Shown here piece by piece: positions 1 through 8,049 of a DNA stretch of 64,000 nucleotides. Made by a program: the position numbers and the translations under genes. The stretch's first letter is position 1; the number at the start of each line of letters is the position of its first letter. A model generated the notes under the pieces. It did no database searches. It saw only the letters and a list, made by a program, of their open reading frames with translations, and was not told the origin of the DNA. The DNA is from Streptomyces sp. CB01580 (GTDB lineage: Bacteria; Actinomycetota; Actinomycetes; Streptomycetales; Streptomycetaceae), in the NCBI RefSeq assembly GCF_001905795.1, contig NZ_LIXJ01000022.1:62001-126000 (forward strand), in the 5' to 3' direction.

Positions 1-929
1 CCGTCGGTGGTGTCGGCGACGACGGAGTTGCGCAGCGACACCCAGAGGTAGCTGCCGTCCCGCCGCCCCAGCCGCAGCTCGGCGCGGCCTCCCTCGGCGG
101 AGGTGCGCAGCAGGGTGCCGATGTCCTCGGGGTGGACGAGGTCGGCGAAGGAGTAGCGGCGGAGCACGGAGGCGGGGCGGCCGAGCAGCCTGCACAGGGC
201 GTCGTTGGTGCGCAGCAGCCGCCCGTGCTGGTCACCGCCCATCTCGGCGATGGCCATGCCGCTGGGCGCGTACTCGAACGCCTGGCGGAAGGACTCCTCG
301 CTGGCGCGCAGCGCCTGCTGCTCCCGTTCCAGACGGACCAGGGCCCGCTGCATGTTTGCTCTGAGCCGGGCATTGCTGATCGCAATGGCCGCCTGCGAGG
401 CGTACATCTGGAGGGCCTCCCGCCCCCAGGCGCCGGGGCGGCGGCCGTTGCGCGGGCGGTCGACGGATATGACGCCCAGCAGGTCGCGTCCGCCGCCGGA
501 GGCGTACATCGGCGCATAAAGGCGGTCCTGGGGGTGCCACTCGTCCTCGAAGCGGGGCTCGGGCCCCTCCGTGTGCCACTGCGGTACGTCGTCGTCGAGA
601 AGCACCCAGCCATCCGTGTGGGGTATGAAGCGGAGCTCGTCCCACGCCTCACCCATGGCCAGCCTGCGCTCCCAGGAGGTGCGCGAACCGATGCGTCCGG
701 TGATCAGGGCCTCCGCGGCACTGTTGCCCGCGAAGGCGGCGACGACGAGGTCTCCGTCCTGCCTCACCAGGTTCACGCAGGCCAGTCCATAGCCGAGGCC
801 CGTGACGATTCCGTCGGCCACGGTCTGCACGGTGTCGGCCAGGCTCCGCGCCGTGTTCAGCTCGGACACGGCCTGGTGCAGCTGCCGCAGCGTCGCTAGA
901 CGGACATACGGCTCCGACTCGGCCTCCAT
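1..929 (-). CDS. cdgB: GAF-PAS protein, diguanylate cyclase CdgB (partial, cut by window edge)
   Basis: Reads leftward from ATG at 929 and is still open at base 1, so only the first ~309 residues are seen. Residues ~20-190 form a GAF sensor domain; after a coiled linker (ANMQRALVRLEREQQ) a PAS domain follows (SFRQAFEYAPSGMAIAEM), then a PAC-like segment. Streptomyces CdgB has GAF-PAS-PAC-GGDEF order and makes cyclic di-GMP from two GTP to control development; the GGDEF part would lie outside the window. The N-terminus matches my memory of CdgB closely. A GAF/PAS-SpoIIE phosphatase is the main alternative. Confidence 0.8.
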   Translation of the reverse strand, partial: MEAESEPYVRLATLRQLHQAVSELNTARSLADTVQTVADGIVTGLGYGLACVNLVRQDGDLVVAAFAGNSAAEALITGRIGSRTSWERRLAMGEAWDELRFIPHTDGWVLLDDDVPQWHTEGPEPRFEDEWHPQDRLYAPMYASGGGRDLLGVISVDRPRNGRRPGAWGREALQMYASQAAIAISNARLRANMQRALVRLEREQQALRASEESFRQAFEYAPSGMAIAEMGGDQHGRLLRTNDALCRLLGRPASVLRRYSFADLVHPEDIGTLLRTSAEGGRAELRLGRRDGSYLWVSLRNSVVADTTD

Positions 930-976
930 TGCTCGCACTCCCCGAGACCTCGACAGCACTCCATGTTCATATCGGC

Positions 977-1027
977 GTACTTGATGACGTACTTGGATGA
1001 CCCACTTAGATGACTTACTTAATGAAG
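977..1027. repeat. Four imperfect ~13-bp direct repeats upstream of cdgB
   Basis: TACTT followed by GATGAC recurs with a 12-13 base period: TACTTGATGAC, TACTTGGATGAC, CACTTAGATGAC, TACTTAATGAAG. They begin about 48 bases upstream of the cdgB start codon, inside the likely 5' UTR or promoter. Function unknown; could be a regulator-binding array or slippage. Confidence 0.6.
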
Positions 1028-1064
1028 TGTCACGGCCACTGAATCACAGTGAGCTGCACCGTCG

Positions 1065-1077
1065 GTACACAGGGTCA
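1065..1077. promoter_or_regulatory. Candidate BldD box
   Basis: GTACACAGGGTCA matches the BldD consensus TnACnC(A/T)GnGTnA at every fixed base except the first. BldD bound to c-di-GMP represses many developmental genes, and cdgB is, as I recall, among them. The site is about 136 bases upstream of the cdgB start codon. Match seen; binding inferred. Confidence 0.5.
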
Positions 1078-1092
1078 GCAAATATTGCTCTC

Positions 1093-1108
1093 TGTGACTC
1101 AAGTCACA
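1093..1108. promoter_or_regulatory. CRP-like palindrome TGTGA-N6-TCACA
   Basis: TGTGACTCAAGTCACA has perfect 7-base arms around a 2-base centre and equals the classic CRP half-site arrangement TGTGA-N6-TCACA. Streptomyces encodes a Crp homologue active in germination and antibiotic production. The site lies between cdgB and the flavin reductase gene, so either could be the target. Confidence 0.45.
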
Positions 1109-1351
1109 AAAGATGGTAAAGAGGTCCGGACGTCGCCCAGGTGCGGTCCGTCCTTTTCTTGAACGCAAATCCGGGCGTTGCCGTACGGGGCCGGTGGGGC
1201 GGCGAGGGCCGGGGCCGACGGGGCCACGTGCCGGGATCCGTGCGGGTGAAGGGCCGGGGCCCGCGGGGATGAAGAGGCTGGAGGGGTCCTAGGACCAGGA
1301 TGGTCCCCTGGCCCGATGCGGCCGCGCCCCGGCCGCGGATAGCGTGCCGGT

Positions 1352-1960
1352 GTGTTGCAGACAGAGTCCCCCGCCCCGCGTTCCGGCCCCACTCCCCAGG
1401 GCCTCGTCCCCCAGGACCTCGTTCACCAGAACCTCGTCCCCCATGCTGAGGGGGTGAGCAATGATGAGTTCCGGGCCGCGCTGTCCCGACTGGCCGCCGG
1501 AGTCGTACTGGTCACGGCCGAGGAACCGCCGCTGGACGAGAACGGGATCGGCGAGGACGTCGGGATGACGGCGACCGCCTTCATGTCGGTGTCGCTGAAC
1601 CCGCCGCTGGTCATGGTCAGCCTGCGCAACGACTCGCGGATGGACGACCTGCTGTCGGAACAGCCGCTGTGGGCGGTCTCCGTGCTCGCCGAGAGCCAGC
1701 GGCACATCGCCGGGCGGTTCGCGATGAGGGGCCGGATCAGCGACCGGCTGCTGTTCGAGGACATCCCCTACCGGAGAGGGGAGTTCACCGGTGCGCCCCT
1801 GGTCGGCGGAGCACTGGCCACCCTTGAGTGCCGCACCGAGCAACGGGTCCTGGCGGGCGACCACACGCTGGTGATCGGCCGGGTGCTGAGCGCGGCCCTG
1901 CCCAGCGGGGACGGATCTCCGCTGATGTACTTCCGGGGGCGGTACCGGCACCTGGGCTGA
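1352..1960 (+). CDS. Flavin reductase-like FMN-binding protein
   Basis: Encodes 202 residues. From residue ~35 the sequence (SNDEFRAALSRLAAGVVLVT...) follows the flavin-reductase split-barrel fold, with MTATAFMSVSLNPPLVMVSL and a C-terminal MYFRGRYRHLG typical of FMN/FAD reductase partners of two-component oxygenases. No partner oxygenase is adjacent. GTG 1352 sits seven bases after a TAGCGT -10-like hexamer, suggesting a leaderless message. The alternative GTG 1454 gives the compact 168-residue domain but has no spaced ribosome-binding site. The 34-residue N-terminal extension is repetitive, so the start is unsure. Confidence 0.8.
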   Translation: MLQTESPAPRSGPTPQGLVPQDLVHQNLVPHAEGVSNDEFRAALSRLAAGVVLVTAEEPPLDENGIGEDVGMTATAFMSVSLNPPLVMVSLRNDSRMDDLLSEQPLWAVSVLAESQRHIAGRFAMRGRISDRLLFEDIPYRRGEFTGAPLVGGALATLECRTEQRVLAGDHTLVIGRVLSAALPSGDGSPLMYFRGRYRHLG

Positions 1961-2023
1961 GGCGGCGCGGTGCGCGCATGCCGGCCCGTACGGCACTGCC
2001 CCTCACGGTGCGCGCGGCGGCCG

Positions 2024-2458
2024 TCACCAGTCGCGGCCGGAGCGGCCGCGTTTCGTCTCGCCGCGCTGCTTCTTCTCGCGCAGTCGGCGCTCGTTGATGC
2101 CGCGCGGGATCTTGGTCCTGCGGCGCGGCTTGGGGGGCGGCGCCGTGGCCTCGGCCAGCAGGGAGGCGAGCCGTACGAGAGCCGTCTCCCTGTTGCGCCA
2201 CTGGGACCGGTGCTCGGACGCCCGCACCACGACGACCCCGCCCACGAGCCTGTTCTCCAGCCGCTGGAGCGCCCGTTCCTTCCACACCTGGGGAAGCGCC
2301 TCGGTCGCCGCGAGGTCGAAACGCAGTTCCACCTGGGAGTCGCTGGTGTTGACGTGCTGTCCGCCGGGGCCGGAGGAGCGCGAGAAACGCCACATGAGCT
2401 CGGCCTCCGGCAGGGAGACCGAGCCGCGGATGACATAGGGCCCGGACATGACACCCAT
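2024..2458 (-). CDS. arfB: Alternative ribosome-rescue factor ArfB (peptidyl-tRNA hydrolase)
   Basis: Encodes 144 residues, the usual ArfB/YaeJ size. Residues ~22-60 hold the release-factor domain with the catalytic GGQ motif (SSGPGGQHVNTSDSQVEL), which hydrolyses peptidyl-tRNA in the ribosomal P site. The C-terminus is a strongly basic tail (RGINERRLREKKQRGETKRG) that in this family enters the empty mRNA channel of stalled ribosomes. It lacks the codon-recognition domains of RF1/RF2. Transcribed divergently from the TerD gene. Confidence 0.92.
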   Translation of the reverse strand: MGVMSGPYVIRGSVSLPEAELMWRFSRSSGPGGQHVNTSDSQVELRFDLAATEALPQVWKERALQRLENRLVGGVVVVRASEHRSQWRNRETALVRLASLLAEATAPPPKPRRRTKIPRGINERRLREKKQRGETKRGRSGRDW

Positions 2459-2782
2459 GTTCCCCGCCCCAACGGGTGTCCGTCACCTTCTTTTGCCGAA
2501 CGTCTTCTTCTGCCGGGCGGCTTCTTCTGCCGGGCGGCCGTGCCGGTTCTTCTGCCGTACGGCTCCCCGGCCGTGTCCGGCCCCTGTCGTACGGGCGCGC
2601 CGACGAGGGCGCCGACCGGGAGCGGGCCGCCCGGACGAGCCGACCGGACCGGGCCGACCGGGGGACTTCGGTAAAGAAAGTAAAGGGGGCAGGAACCTCG
2701 TGGTCCCTTGTCCGCGTTATGACCAGTGACGGTAGCTTCGTGATGGCATGAAGCCCGCACTCGACGATGAAAGGGACTTCCC
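2459..2782. other. Divergent intergenic region arfB/terD with CTTCTTCTGCCG repeats
   Basis: No gene. Between about 2488 and 2562 the motif TTCTTCTGCCG recurs four times with diverged copies (CTTCTTTTGCCG, CTTCTTCTGCCGGGCGG twice, TTCTTCTGCCG). The terD leader has AAAGGGA eight bases before its ATG. Promoters for both genes must lie here, but I could not assign hexamers with confidence. Confidence 0.5.
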
Positions 2783-3358
2783 ATGGCTGTAAGCCTGTCC
2801 AAGGGCGGCAACGTCTCCCTCACCAAGGAGGCCCCGGGCCTGACCGCCGTCACCGTCGGCCTCGGCTGGGACGTCCGCACCACCACCGGCACCGACTTCG
2901 ACCTCGACGCCTCGGCCATCGCGGTCAACCAGGCCGGCAAGGTCGTCTCCGACGGCCACTTCGTCTTCTTCAACAACAAGTCCACCCCCGACCAGACCAT
3001 CGTCCACACCGGCGACAACGTCACGGGCCAGGGCGAGGGCGACGACGAGCAGATCAACGTCAACCTGGCGGGCCTGCCGGCGGACGTCGACAAGATCGTC
3101 TTCCCGGTCTCGATCTACGACGCCGAGAGCCGCAGCCAGAACTTCGGCCAGGTGCGCAACGCGTTCATCCGCATCGTCAACCAGGCCGGCGGCACGGAGA
3201 TCGCCCGCTACGACCTGAGCGAGGACGCCGCCACCGAGACCGCCATGGTCTTCGGTGAGCTGTACCGCAACGGCGCGGAGTGGAAGTTCCGCGCGGTCGG
3301 CCAGGGTTACGCCTCGGGCCTGTCCGGTATCGCCCAGGACTTCGGCGTCAACATCTGA
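2783..3358 (+). CDS. TerD family calcium-binding stress protein
   Basis: Encodes 191 residues, full length for a single TerD domain. Acidic calcium-site motifs are visible (TDFDLDASAI and DSLxD-like GDNVTGQGEGDDEQ), with the conserved VFFNNKSTPD segment and a C-terminal GEWKFRAVGQGYASGL-like stretch (EWKFRAVGQGYASGLSGIA). The family is linked to tellurite resistance and cell-envelope or developmental stress; streptomycetes carry many copies. This is a lone copy followed by a strong terminator at 3395-3432. The exact biological role is unknown. Confidence 0.9.
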   Translation: MAVSLSKGGNVSLTKEAPGLTAVTVGLGWDVRTTTGTDFDLDASAIAVNQAGKVVSDGHFVFFNNKSTPDQTIVHTGDNVTGQGEGDDEQINVNLAGLPADVDKIVFPVSIYDAESRSQNFGQVRNAFIRIVNQAGGTEIARYDLSEDAATETAMVFGELYRNGAEWKFRAVGQGYASGLSGIAQDFGVNI

Positions 3359-3689
3359 CGCACCCGGGTCCTGCGGACCCGGTACGTACCCGTCGGGAGC
3401 CCCCGGCCGTTCGTCCGCGGCCGGGGGCTCCCGTCTGTCGTGTGCCCGAACGCCCACGCGCCCGCGGGCCGCGCGCCCGCGTGGCACGCGGGCGCACCGC
3501 GCGTCCGCATGAATCAAAAGGACGTCAAACCCCGCTGAACAGTCGTCAAATAGCGGACACAAGCCCACCCCAGACGGACAAGAGGTGGTCAAAAAAATGT
3601 GAGGTATTTGTTAGTACACCGTCAATCTTGGTCATTCGGTGGCACGCTCTTCGCTCGTAACCCCCCACGGAACGAGCAACGGAGAACGC
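3359..3689. other. Intergenic region terD to M4 protease
   Basis: Contains the terD terminator and, at about 3590-3660, an AT-richer stretch that probably holds the protease promoter. No gene is seen. Immediately before the protease start the message reads AACGGAGAACGC, a good ribosome-binding site. Confidence 0.5.
3395..3432 (+). terminator. Intrinsic terminator after terD
   Basis: Perfect 15-bp inverted repeat (arms 3395-3409 and 3418-3432, starting GGGAGCCCCC) with an 8-base loop, 37 bases after the terD stop. As usual in Streptomyces there is no long T tract. Confidence 0.8.
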
Positions 3690-5270
3690 ATGACCCCCCA
3701 CATGAACACCCGTCGCGCCGCGGCTCTCGCCGCCGTCGCCGCGATGGTCGTCGTAGGTGTCCAGACCGGAGCGGCGAACGCCGCGCCCGACCAGGGAACC
3801 GGCGCCCCCTCCGCCACTCGCAGCACCGTCCCCTTCGGTGCGAACAACGCCTCCCAGCGCACCGCCGCCATCAAGTCGGCCCAGGCCGACGTCTCCTCGA
3901 CCGCCGAGTCGCTCGGCCTCGGCGCGCAGGAGAAGCTGATCGTGCGTGATGTGATCAAGGACGCCGACGGCACCGTCCACACCCGCTACGAGCGCACCTA
4001 CGCCGGGCTCCCGGTCCTCGGCGGCGACCTCATCACCCACACCGCCCGTGACGGCAAGGCCAAGGGCGTCACCAAGGCGACCGACGCCCGGATATCCGTG
4101 CCGTCGACGACGGCGAAGATCAAGACCGCGGCGAGCGCCCGCAAGATCATCTGGGCGAGCGACGGCAAGCCCGTCCTCGCCTTCGATTCGGTGCGGCACG
4201 GGACGCAGAAGGACGGCACGCCCAGCCGGCTGCACATCATCACCGACGCGACCACCGGCAAGGAACTGCGCCGGTACGAGTCCATCGAGACCGGCGTCGG
4301 CAACAGCCAGTACAGCGGCAAGGTCGAGCTGACGACCACCCAGGCCGGTTCCGGCTACGAGCTGACCGACGGCGACCGCGGCGGCCACAAGACGTACGAC
4401 CTCGACCAGGGCGAGAGCGGCACCGGTTCGCTCTTCACGGACGACGACGACACGTGGGGCGACGGCACCGGGAACGACCGCCAGACCGCCGCCGTCGACG
4501 CCGCCTACGGTGCCGCGAAGACCTGGGACTTCTACAAGTCGGCGTTCGGCCGCGACGGCATCGCCGGTGACGGGAAGGCCGCGTACTCGCGCGTCCACTA
4601 CGGCAACGAGTACGTCAACGCATTCTGGGACGACAGCTGCTTCTGCATGACGTACGGCGACGGTGCGGGCAACAAGAGCGCCCTCACCGCCCTCGACGTG
4701 GCCGGCCACGAGATGAGCCACGGCCTGACCGCGTCCACCGCCAACCTCGACTACTACGGCGAGTCCGGCGGCCTGAACGAGGCGACCAGCGACATCCTCG
4801 GCACCGCCGTGGAGTTCTCCGCCGACAACAGCGCCGACGTCGGCGACTACCTCATCGGCGAGAAGATCGACATCAATGGCGACGGCACCCCGCTGCGCTA
4901 CATGGACAAGCCGAGCAAGGACGGCGGCTCCGCGGACAACTGGGACAGCAACGTCGGCGACCTGGACGTCCACTACTCCTCCGGCGTCGCCAACCACTTC
5001 TTCTACCTGCTGTCCGAGGGCAGCGGCGCGAAGACGATCAACGGCGTCGACTACGACTCCCCGACCGCCGACGGCTCCACCGTCACCGGCATCGGCCGGG
5101 ACAAGGCCGTCCAGATCTGGTACAAGGCGCTCTCCCAGTACATGACGTCGAGCACCGACTACGCGGGCGCCCGCACGGCGACCGAGAAGGCGGCGACCGA
5201 TCTGTACGGAGCGGACAGCGCCGAACTCGCGGCCGTCGACGCCGCCTGGGACGGCGTCAACGTGAAGTAG
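3690..5270 (+). CDS. Secreted M4 (thermolysin) family neutral metalloprotease
   Basis: Encodes 526 residues. Residues 1-~30 are a Sec signal peptide ending AANA. Residues ~35-190 are the FTP/PepSY propeptide that acts as an inhibitor and chaperone. The catalytic domain follows with zinc motif HEMSHG (H340, H344) and the third ligand in NEATSD (E364), a C-terminal M4 domain and a calcium-rich middle (DDDDTWGDG). ATG 3690 was chosen because GGAGAACGC stands just before it; upstream codons give no signal peptide. It would degrade external protein. Stands alone, with the M1 peptidase converging from the other side. Confidence 0.95.
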   Translation: MTPHMNTRRAAALAAVAAMVVVGVQTGAANAAPDQGTGAPSATRSTVPFGANNASQRTAAIKSAQADVSSTAESLGLGAQEKLIVRDVIKDADGTVHTRYERTYAGLPVLGGDLITHTARDGKAKGVTKATDARISVPSTTAKIKTAASARKIIWASDGKPVLAFDSVRHGTQKDGTPSRLHIITDATTGKELRRYESIETGVGNSQYSGKVELTTTQAGSGYELTDGDRGGHKTYDLDQGESGTGSLFTDDDDTWGDGTGNDRQTAAVDAAYGAAKTWDFYKSAFGRDGIAGDGKAAYSRVHYGNEYVNAFWDDSCFCMTYGDGAGNKSALTALDVAGHEMSHGLTASTANLDYYGESGGLNEATSDILGTAVEFSADNSADVGDYLIGEKIDINGDGTPLRYMDKPSKDGGSADNWDSNVGDLDVHYSSGVANHFFYLLSEGSGAKTINGVDYDSPTADGSTVTGIGRDKAVQIWYKALSQYMTSSTDYAGARTATEKAATDLYGADSAELAAVDAAWDGVNVK

Positions 5271-5359
5271 CGCCGACGCGCACCGGTCGTCCGGGCCCTG
5301 CCGGGCCACTCGGGCCACCCTGGGGACTGCGCGGAGAAGCTGTGCGGAACGGGAGCCGG

Positions 5360-6901
5360 TCAGTCCTTCGGGGCGGGCCGGCTCTTCCCGTACAGCCAGG
5401 TGTCCCACAACTCCGTCAGGTCCTTGCCGGTCACCCGCTCCACATGGGCGTCCACATAGGCGGTGAAGTCGGCGGTCGACGCGGTGCCGTGCCGGTGGGC
5501 CCGTGTCCAGCCCCGCACGAGCGCGAAGAAGCGCTCGTCGTCGCCGACGGCCTCCCGGATCCTGTGGATGACCATCGCGCCGCGTCCGTACACCGGCGCC
5601 CGCGAGATGTCCGCGGCCGTCGGCGGTTCGGCGGGCGGAAAGGCCCAGTTGTCGTCGTTGCCGAAGGCGGCCTCGAACCGGTCCTCGACCGGCTCGCCCT
5701 CCTTGTCGTCCTCCCACAGCCATTGCGCGTACGTCGCCAGGCCCTCGTTGAGCCACATGTCCCGCCAGCTCGCGGGCGTGACGGAGTTCCCGAACCACTG
5801 GTGCGCCATCTCGTGGACCAGCAGCCCGACGCTCGGCGGTCCCGGGAAGAAGGGCCGGTTCTGGGTCTCCAGCGCGTAACCGGCGTCCCCGTCCCGCCCG
5901 ACGATCGCGCCCGTGGCGGAGAAGGGGTACGGCCCGAACCGTTCCGCCTCCCACGCCACGACCTCGGGGACGCGGGCCAGGACCGCCGCGCTCCGGGCCG
6001 CCACCGCCGTGTCGGCGGCGGTGAACACCTTGATGCCGTCCGGGGTGCTCGACGCCTTCGTGTCGAAGCGGCCGACGGCGAGCGTGGCGAGATAACTGGC
6101 CATCGGTTCCGCGACGCGCCAGTGGTACGTGCTGGTGCCTCCCGAGGCGCCGTCCGGGGCGCCACCCGTGGTGGTGGCGGCGCGGGAGGTGGTACGGGAA
6201 ACCAGTTCGCCGTTGGAGACGGCGGTCAGGCCCTGGGGGACGGTGACCTCGATGTCGTACGACGCCTTGTCGCTGGGGTGGTTGTTGCCGGGGAACCAGG
6301 CCATGGCACCCGTCGGCTCGCCGAGCGCGACCGCCCCGCCCGACGTCCTGAGCCAGCCCTCCTCCGACCGGTCGGGGTCGGTGAGGATCTCCGGGGAGCC
6401 GGAGTAGCGGACGACCGCGCGGAAGGTCCTGCCCTTGCGGAGCCGGTGTCCGATCCCGGCGTCGGGCCGCAGCGTCAGCTCGTGGCCGGCCCGGTTGACG
6501 GCGGCGGGGCGGCCCTCGACGGTGGCGGACCGCACGGTGAGCCCGGCGAGGTCCAGGTTGAAGGCGCTGAGGTCCTGGGTGGCGCGCGCGGTGATCGTGG
6601 CGGTGCCGCGCAGCCGGTGGGCGCCCGGGTCGACGTCGAGCACGAGGTCGTAGTGCGTGACGTCGTAGCCGCCGTTGCCGAGCTTCGGAAAGTACGGATC
6701 GCGCAGGCCCGAGGCGCCGGGGGTGCCGTCGACCCCGCCGCTGCCGGTGCAGGCGGTGGAGGCCGCCAGAACCAGCAGCGCGAGAGCGGCGGCACGTGCC
6801 GGGCGGCATATGGGTCCCGCACGGCGTCCGCGCGCTGTGCGGCGCGGACGTGCCGTGCGGCGTGCGCGCGCCGTACGACGTACGGGTATTCGCTGCTTCA
6901 C
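5360..6901 (-). CDS. M1 family zinc metallopeptidase, predicted lipoprotein
   Basis: Encodes 513 residues from GTG 6901. An arginine-rich N-terminus (repeated RRTAR) leads into a hydrophobic stretch ending LAASTAC, a weak lipobox, so the enzyme is probably anchored outside the membrane. Residues ~60-240 are the M1 N-terminal beta domain; the catalytic domain has HEMAHQW (H363, H367) and the NEGLATY glutamate. The aminopeptidase exopeptidase motif is YALETQN rather than canonical GxMEN. Likely trims peptides released by secreted proteases such as its convergent M4 neighbour. Several in-frame upstream starts exist, so the exact start is uncertain. Confidence 0.9.
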   Translation of the reverse strand: MKQRIPVRRTARARRTARPRRTARGRRAGPICRPARAAALALLVLAASTACTGSGGVDGTPGASGLRDPYFPKLGNGGYDVTHYDLVLDVDPGAHRLRGTATITARATQDLSAFNLDLAGLTVRSATVEGRPAAVNRAGHELTLRPDAGIGHRLRKGRTFRAVVRYSGSPEILTDPDRSEEGWLRTSGGAVALGEPTGAMAWFPGNNHPSDKASYDIEVTVPQGLTAVSNGELVSRTTSRAATTTGGAPDGASGGTSTYHWRVAEPMASYLATLAVGRFDTKASSTPDGIKVFTAADTAVAARSAAVLARVPEVVAWEAERFGPYPFSATGAIVGRDGDAGYALETQNRPFFPGPPSVGLLVHEMAHQWFGNSVTPASWRDMWLNEGLATYAQWLWEDDKEGEPVEDRFEAAFGNDDNWAFPPAEPPTAADISRAPVYGRGAMVIHRIREAVGDDERFFALVRGWTRAHRHGTASTADFTAYVDAHVERVTGKDLTELWDTWLYGKSRPAPKD

Positions 6902-7325
6902 ACCCGCGATCCTAGGCGCGTACCGGGCGGACGCACGGGGTGACCGACCGCCGGGGTGACGGACACCGGCGGCGTCGCCGGAGAGGCGAGCACCGGCCCT
7001 CGCCGGGGCGACGGGGGCTTCCCGGCGGCGGTCCGCCCGGGGGAGGCTCCGGGCCCGGGGCGCGGCCTCTCCCAGGCATCCGAGGCCGCCCGGGAGGCTC
7101 CAGGACCAGGGCGCGGACCGGCTCGACGGACCGGATCGGCGGACCGGGACGCGGGGCTCAGCGGACCAGGGCGCGGGGCTCAGCGGAGGAGGCCGAGGGC
7201 GCGGGGGCGGCCGGGCTGACCGCAGGACGCGGATCTTCACCCCGCGTGCTGGAGTGCGCCCCGGCGTCCGCGCCGTGCCGTGTGCCGGGCTGCGTACTGC
7301 CCTGTGCCCCGGCGCGTGTGTCGGC
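6902..7325. other. Repeat-rich intergenic region
   Basis: No convincing gene in 424 bases. Around 7040-7200 short units such as GAGGCTCC, CCAGGGCGCGG and GGCTCAGCGGA recur, which explains the open but compositionally poor frames. It separates the M1 peptidase start from the tail of the ankyrin gene. Confidence 0.45.
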
Positions 7326-7409
7326 CTACCGGTCGGCCCGCGTATCGGTCGCGCAGCCCGCGAGCACGACCGCAGTGGCGATGGCCGTCAGCACCCGACG
7401 CGCGTTCAC
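7326..7409 (-). other. Tiny lipoprotein-like reading frame, probably a remnant
   Basis: GTG at 7409 overlaps the ankyrin stop codon (GTGA) and encodes 27 residues, VNARRVLTAIATAVVLAGC then ATDTRADR and a TAG stop. It is a textbook lipoprotein signal with lipobox VLAGC but almost no mature protein. Past the TAG the frame stays open for about 50 hydrophilic codons, so a premature stop in a once longer lipoprotein is likely. Translational coupling to the ankyrin gene is implied by the overlap. Confidence 0.4.
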
Positions 7410-8002
7410 CGGGCGTCCCGCAACAGCGCGGCGATCTCCGCGAAGCCCCGGCGTTCCGCGTGCTCCAGCGCCGTGACGCCCTCGCCGTCCGGAAGATCCG
7501 GTGCCGCCCCCGCCTCCAGCAGAAGCTCGACGATCTCCTGGTGCGCCCTGCCGCCGTCGCCGAGGATCACGGCCTCCAGCAGGGCCGTCCAGCCGAGCCG
7601 GTTGACGTGGTCGACGTCGATGTCCGTGGTCCGGAGCAGCTCGCGCACGTAGGCGACATGACCACGCTCGCTCGCCGGGATCAGCGCGGTGCCTCCGAAC
7701 CTGTTGCGGAGCTTCAGGTCCGGACCGGCGGGCAGGAGCACCCGCAGCATCCGGACGCTGCCGGTCACACCGGTCGCCAGCCAGGGACTGTCCTCGCGCC
7801 GGTCCTGGGCGTCCGGGTCCGCACCCGCCGCGACCAGCAGCCGGGCGGCCTCGACATGGTCGCCGTGGACGGCGAGGAGCAGCGGAGTTCGCAGCTCCTC
7901 GTCGCGACGGTCGACGCGGGCGCCGCCCTCGATCGCGGTCCGCACCCCGTCGGTGTCGCCGGTACGTGCGGCGTCGAGCAGTCGACGATCGAGGGCGTTC
8001 AT
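7406..8002 (-). CDS. Ankyrin-repeat protein
   Basis: Encodes 198 residues made almost entirely of four to five ankyrin repeats (e.g. LLLAVHGDHVEAARLLVAAG, TALIPASERGHVAYVRELL, TALEHAERRGFAEIAALL). Bacterial ankyrin proteins mediate protein contacts; the partner is not evident. No signal peptide, so cytoplasmic. The stop overlaps the start of a tiny lipoprotein frame downstream, and the HbpS-like gene lies 47 bases upstream on the same strand, so the two may be co-transcribed. Confidence 0.85.
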   Translation of the reverse strand: MNALDRRLLDAARTGDTDGVRTAIEGGARVDRRDEELRTPLLLAVHGDHVEAARLLVAAGADPDAQDRREDSPWLATGVTGSVRMLRVLLPAGPDLKLRNRFGGTALIPASERGHVAYVRELLRTTDIDVDHVNRLGWTALLEAVILGDGGRAHQEIVELLLEAGAAPDLPDGEGVTALEHAERRGFAEIAALLRDAR

Positions 8003-8049
8003 CTCTTCTCCTGTTCCGTGGCCGGTGGCCTGGGGCGGCGACTCGTGAA

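Larger units (their letters stand above)
930..1351. other. Intergenic region between divergent cdgB and flavin reductase genes
   Basis: No gene is seen in these 422 bases. The cdgB-proximal half is AT-richer than its surroundings and carries a cluster of imperfect repeats (977-1027), a BldD-like site (1065-1077) and a CRP-like palindrome (1093-1108). The far end holds a TAGCGT -10-like hexamer at 1340-1345, seven bases before the GTG at 1352. Confidence 0.6.

Noticed and set aside
3546..6809. Very long minus-strand frame across the M4 protease
   Set aside because: It is a shadow of the M4 and M1 genes produced by high GC; it lacks any domain and is Arg/Gly-rich.
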